DNA from: Nitrospirota bacterium
GTDB lineage: Bacteria > Patescibacteriota > Gracilibacteria > UBA1369 > LOWO2-01-FULL-3
DNA: 6,011 nt
Assembly: GCA_011682355.1 (NCBI GenBank)
Contig: JAACEU010000038.1
Coordinates: 1-6,011 of the forward strand
Direction of reading: 5' to 3'
Shown here piece after piece: positions 5,095-6,011 of the stretch; the stretch's first letter is position 1, and every line of letters begins with the position of its first letter. Position numbers and translations under genes: made by a program. The notes below the pieces were generated by a model. That model was given only the letters and a program-made list of their open reading frames with translations. It did no database searches and was not told where the DNA came from.

Positions 5095-6011
5095 ATGAAC
5101 TTCAAAATAAAAAAAATCAGCGGTTGCGTACCCGCCAAAGGTGGGGAAAGCAACTCTAACAAGCCAAGCGCAAGCAAAAAGACTCTAAGTATAAAAATCC
5201 CCATCTTAATTTCACTGGTGATAGCAATTCTGTTAGTAGTTGGAATCGTAAAAGCCATAAGCCATATCGATTTCAATGTTTTTCTCAAAATTGCGGGAGA
5301 CGAACTTCTGACTGACGAAAAAGGACATACAAATTTCCTTATCCTCGGAACCGGAGACGAAAATCACGAAGGAGCAGACCTCACAGATACAATAATTGTT
5401 GCCAGTCTTGATGATGAGAACAAACTGGTAAATATGCTTTCAATTCCACGTGATCTATATATTGAAGACGATGTGGTTGGAAGCTCAAAAATCAACGAAG
5501 CATTCCATTACGGAAAAATTTATTATGATAATGAACAAAAAGGACTCGAATATCTTACAGAAAAAGTAGAAGACATTACGAATATAGACATTCACTATCG
5601 GGTAAAAATAAATTTTCAAGGCTTCAAAGATCTTGTAGATGCTCTTGAAGGTATAGATGTATATGTGGAAGAAGCAATTTATGATCCATACTACCCAAAA
5701 GATGAAACAGTATTATTCGAAACTTTCAGCATTTCTGAAGGACAGCATCATCTTGACGGAGAAACGGCTCTAAAATATGTCCGAAGCCGAAAAACCACTT
5801 CAGACTTTGACAGAGCGGCAAGACAACAGCAAGTAATCTATGCAATTAAAGAAAAAGCACTGCAAACAGAAACAATCCTAAATCAAGAAAAGATAAAAAA
5901 ACTACTAAACGCATTGAAATCAAATATCGACACCAACCTCAAAGTCAAAGAGATTCTCACAATAGGCGCAATGGCATCAGATTATTCATCCGAATCAATC
6001 ACACAAAGATT
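5095..6011 (+). CDS. LytR-CpsA-Psr (LCP) family glycopolymer ligase, 3' end missing
   Basis: The frame stays open from ATG 5095 to the window edge, 305 complete codons with no stop, so the C-terminus is unknown. Residues 1-31 are a basic cytoplasmic tail, about 32-54 a single membrane helix, and from about 79 the extracellular LCP domain. Family blocks are clear: NFLILGTGDE, LTDTIIVASL (about 96-105), MLSIPRDLYI (114-123, with R119), KINEAFHYG (132-140), INFQGFKDLVDALEGIDVYV (172-191), and HLDGETALKYVRSRKTTSDF (219-238) followed by DRAARQQQVI (239-248). LCP enzymes move polyprenyl-linked glycopolymers onto peptidoglycan; the conserved Asp and Arg residues bind the pyrophosphate and metal. It follows the SLH/CAP gene by 6 nt with no promoter or Shine-Dalgarno site between, so co-transcription is likely. 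It may install the polymer that the SLH repeats bind, which is inference. Confidence 0.9.
   Translation, partial: MNFKIKKISGCVPAKGGESNSNKPSASKKTLSIKIPILISLVIAILLVVGIVKAISHIDFNVFLKIAGDELLTDEKGHTNFLILGTGDENHEGADLTDTIIVASLDDENKLVNMLSIPRDLYIEDDVVGSSKINEAFHYGKIYYDNEQKGLEYLTEKVEDITNIDIHYRVKINFQGFKDLVDALEGIDVYVEEAIYDPYYPKDETVLFETFSISEGQHHLDGETALKYVRSRKTTSDFDRAARQQQVIYAIKEKALQTETILNQEKIKKLLNALKSNIDTNLKVKEILTIGAMASDYSSESITQR
5123..5154 (+). repeat. GC-rich hairpin in the 5' end of the LCP gene
   Basis: GTTGC (5123-5127) and GCAAC (5150-5154) form an outer stem. CCCGCC (5131-5136) and GGTGGG (5140-5145) form an inner 6-bp stem with one G-U pair and an AAA loop. It begins about 28 nt after the start codon and codes for part of the cytoplasmic tail (GCVPAKGGESN). 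No T-run follows, so it is not an intrinsic terminator. It could dampen LCP translation or be a small palindromic insertion. Confidence 0.5.

Overview
The window looks like part of an AT-rich bacterial genome using the standard genetic code: TGA closes two of the genes, and tryptophan is TGG throughout. The gene mix is a short ComEC without its nuclease-like domain, a membrane-anchored FAM173-like methyltransferase, a long secreted SLH/CAP protein and an LCP enzyme, mostly without Shine-Dalgarno sites. That mix would suit a Patescibacteria/CPR lineage such as Peregrinibacteria, or another monoderm-like uncultured group. The placement is inference; the sequence alone does not prove it. The code argues against Gracilibacteria and Absconditabacteria, which read TGA as glycine.

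Layout. 1-59: no supportable gene. 60-323 (-): an 87-residue, GC-rich, two-helix membrane protein of unknown function with a strong Shine-Dalgarno site. 324-557: a structured intergenic region that appears to hold two divergent promoters with facing -35 boxes (TGTCAA, 6 bp, TTGACA). The leftward transcript would have a leader of about 150 nt with four hairpins. The rightward one would be almost leaderless. 558-1085 (+): membrane-anchored class I SAM methyltransferase. 1036-2493 (-): ComEC DNA-uptake channel, convergent with the methyltransferase and overlapping it by 50 bp. 2494-2610: a second divergent promoter region with nearly abutting -35 boxes. 2611-5088 (+): an 825-residue secreted surface protein with signal peptide, three SLH repeats, an acidic repeat linker, beta-rich modules, an intact-looking CAP domain and what appears to be a degenerate second CAP domain. 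5095 to the right edge (+): LytR-CpsA-Psr (LCP) glycopolymer ligase, 6 nt downstream and cut off by the window.

The last two genes form a probable cell-surface operon. LCP enzymes attach glycopolymers to peptidoglycan, and SLH repeats typically bind such wall polymers, so one gene may build the anchor that the other binds. ComEC is divergent from that operon and may share control with it through the common promoter region. The plus strand is rich in A and C over T and G in both plus- and minus-strand genes that I sampled, so the skew follows the DNA strand and not gene direction. I did not find mobile elements, CRISPR arrays, tRNAs or rRNAs.
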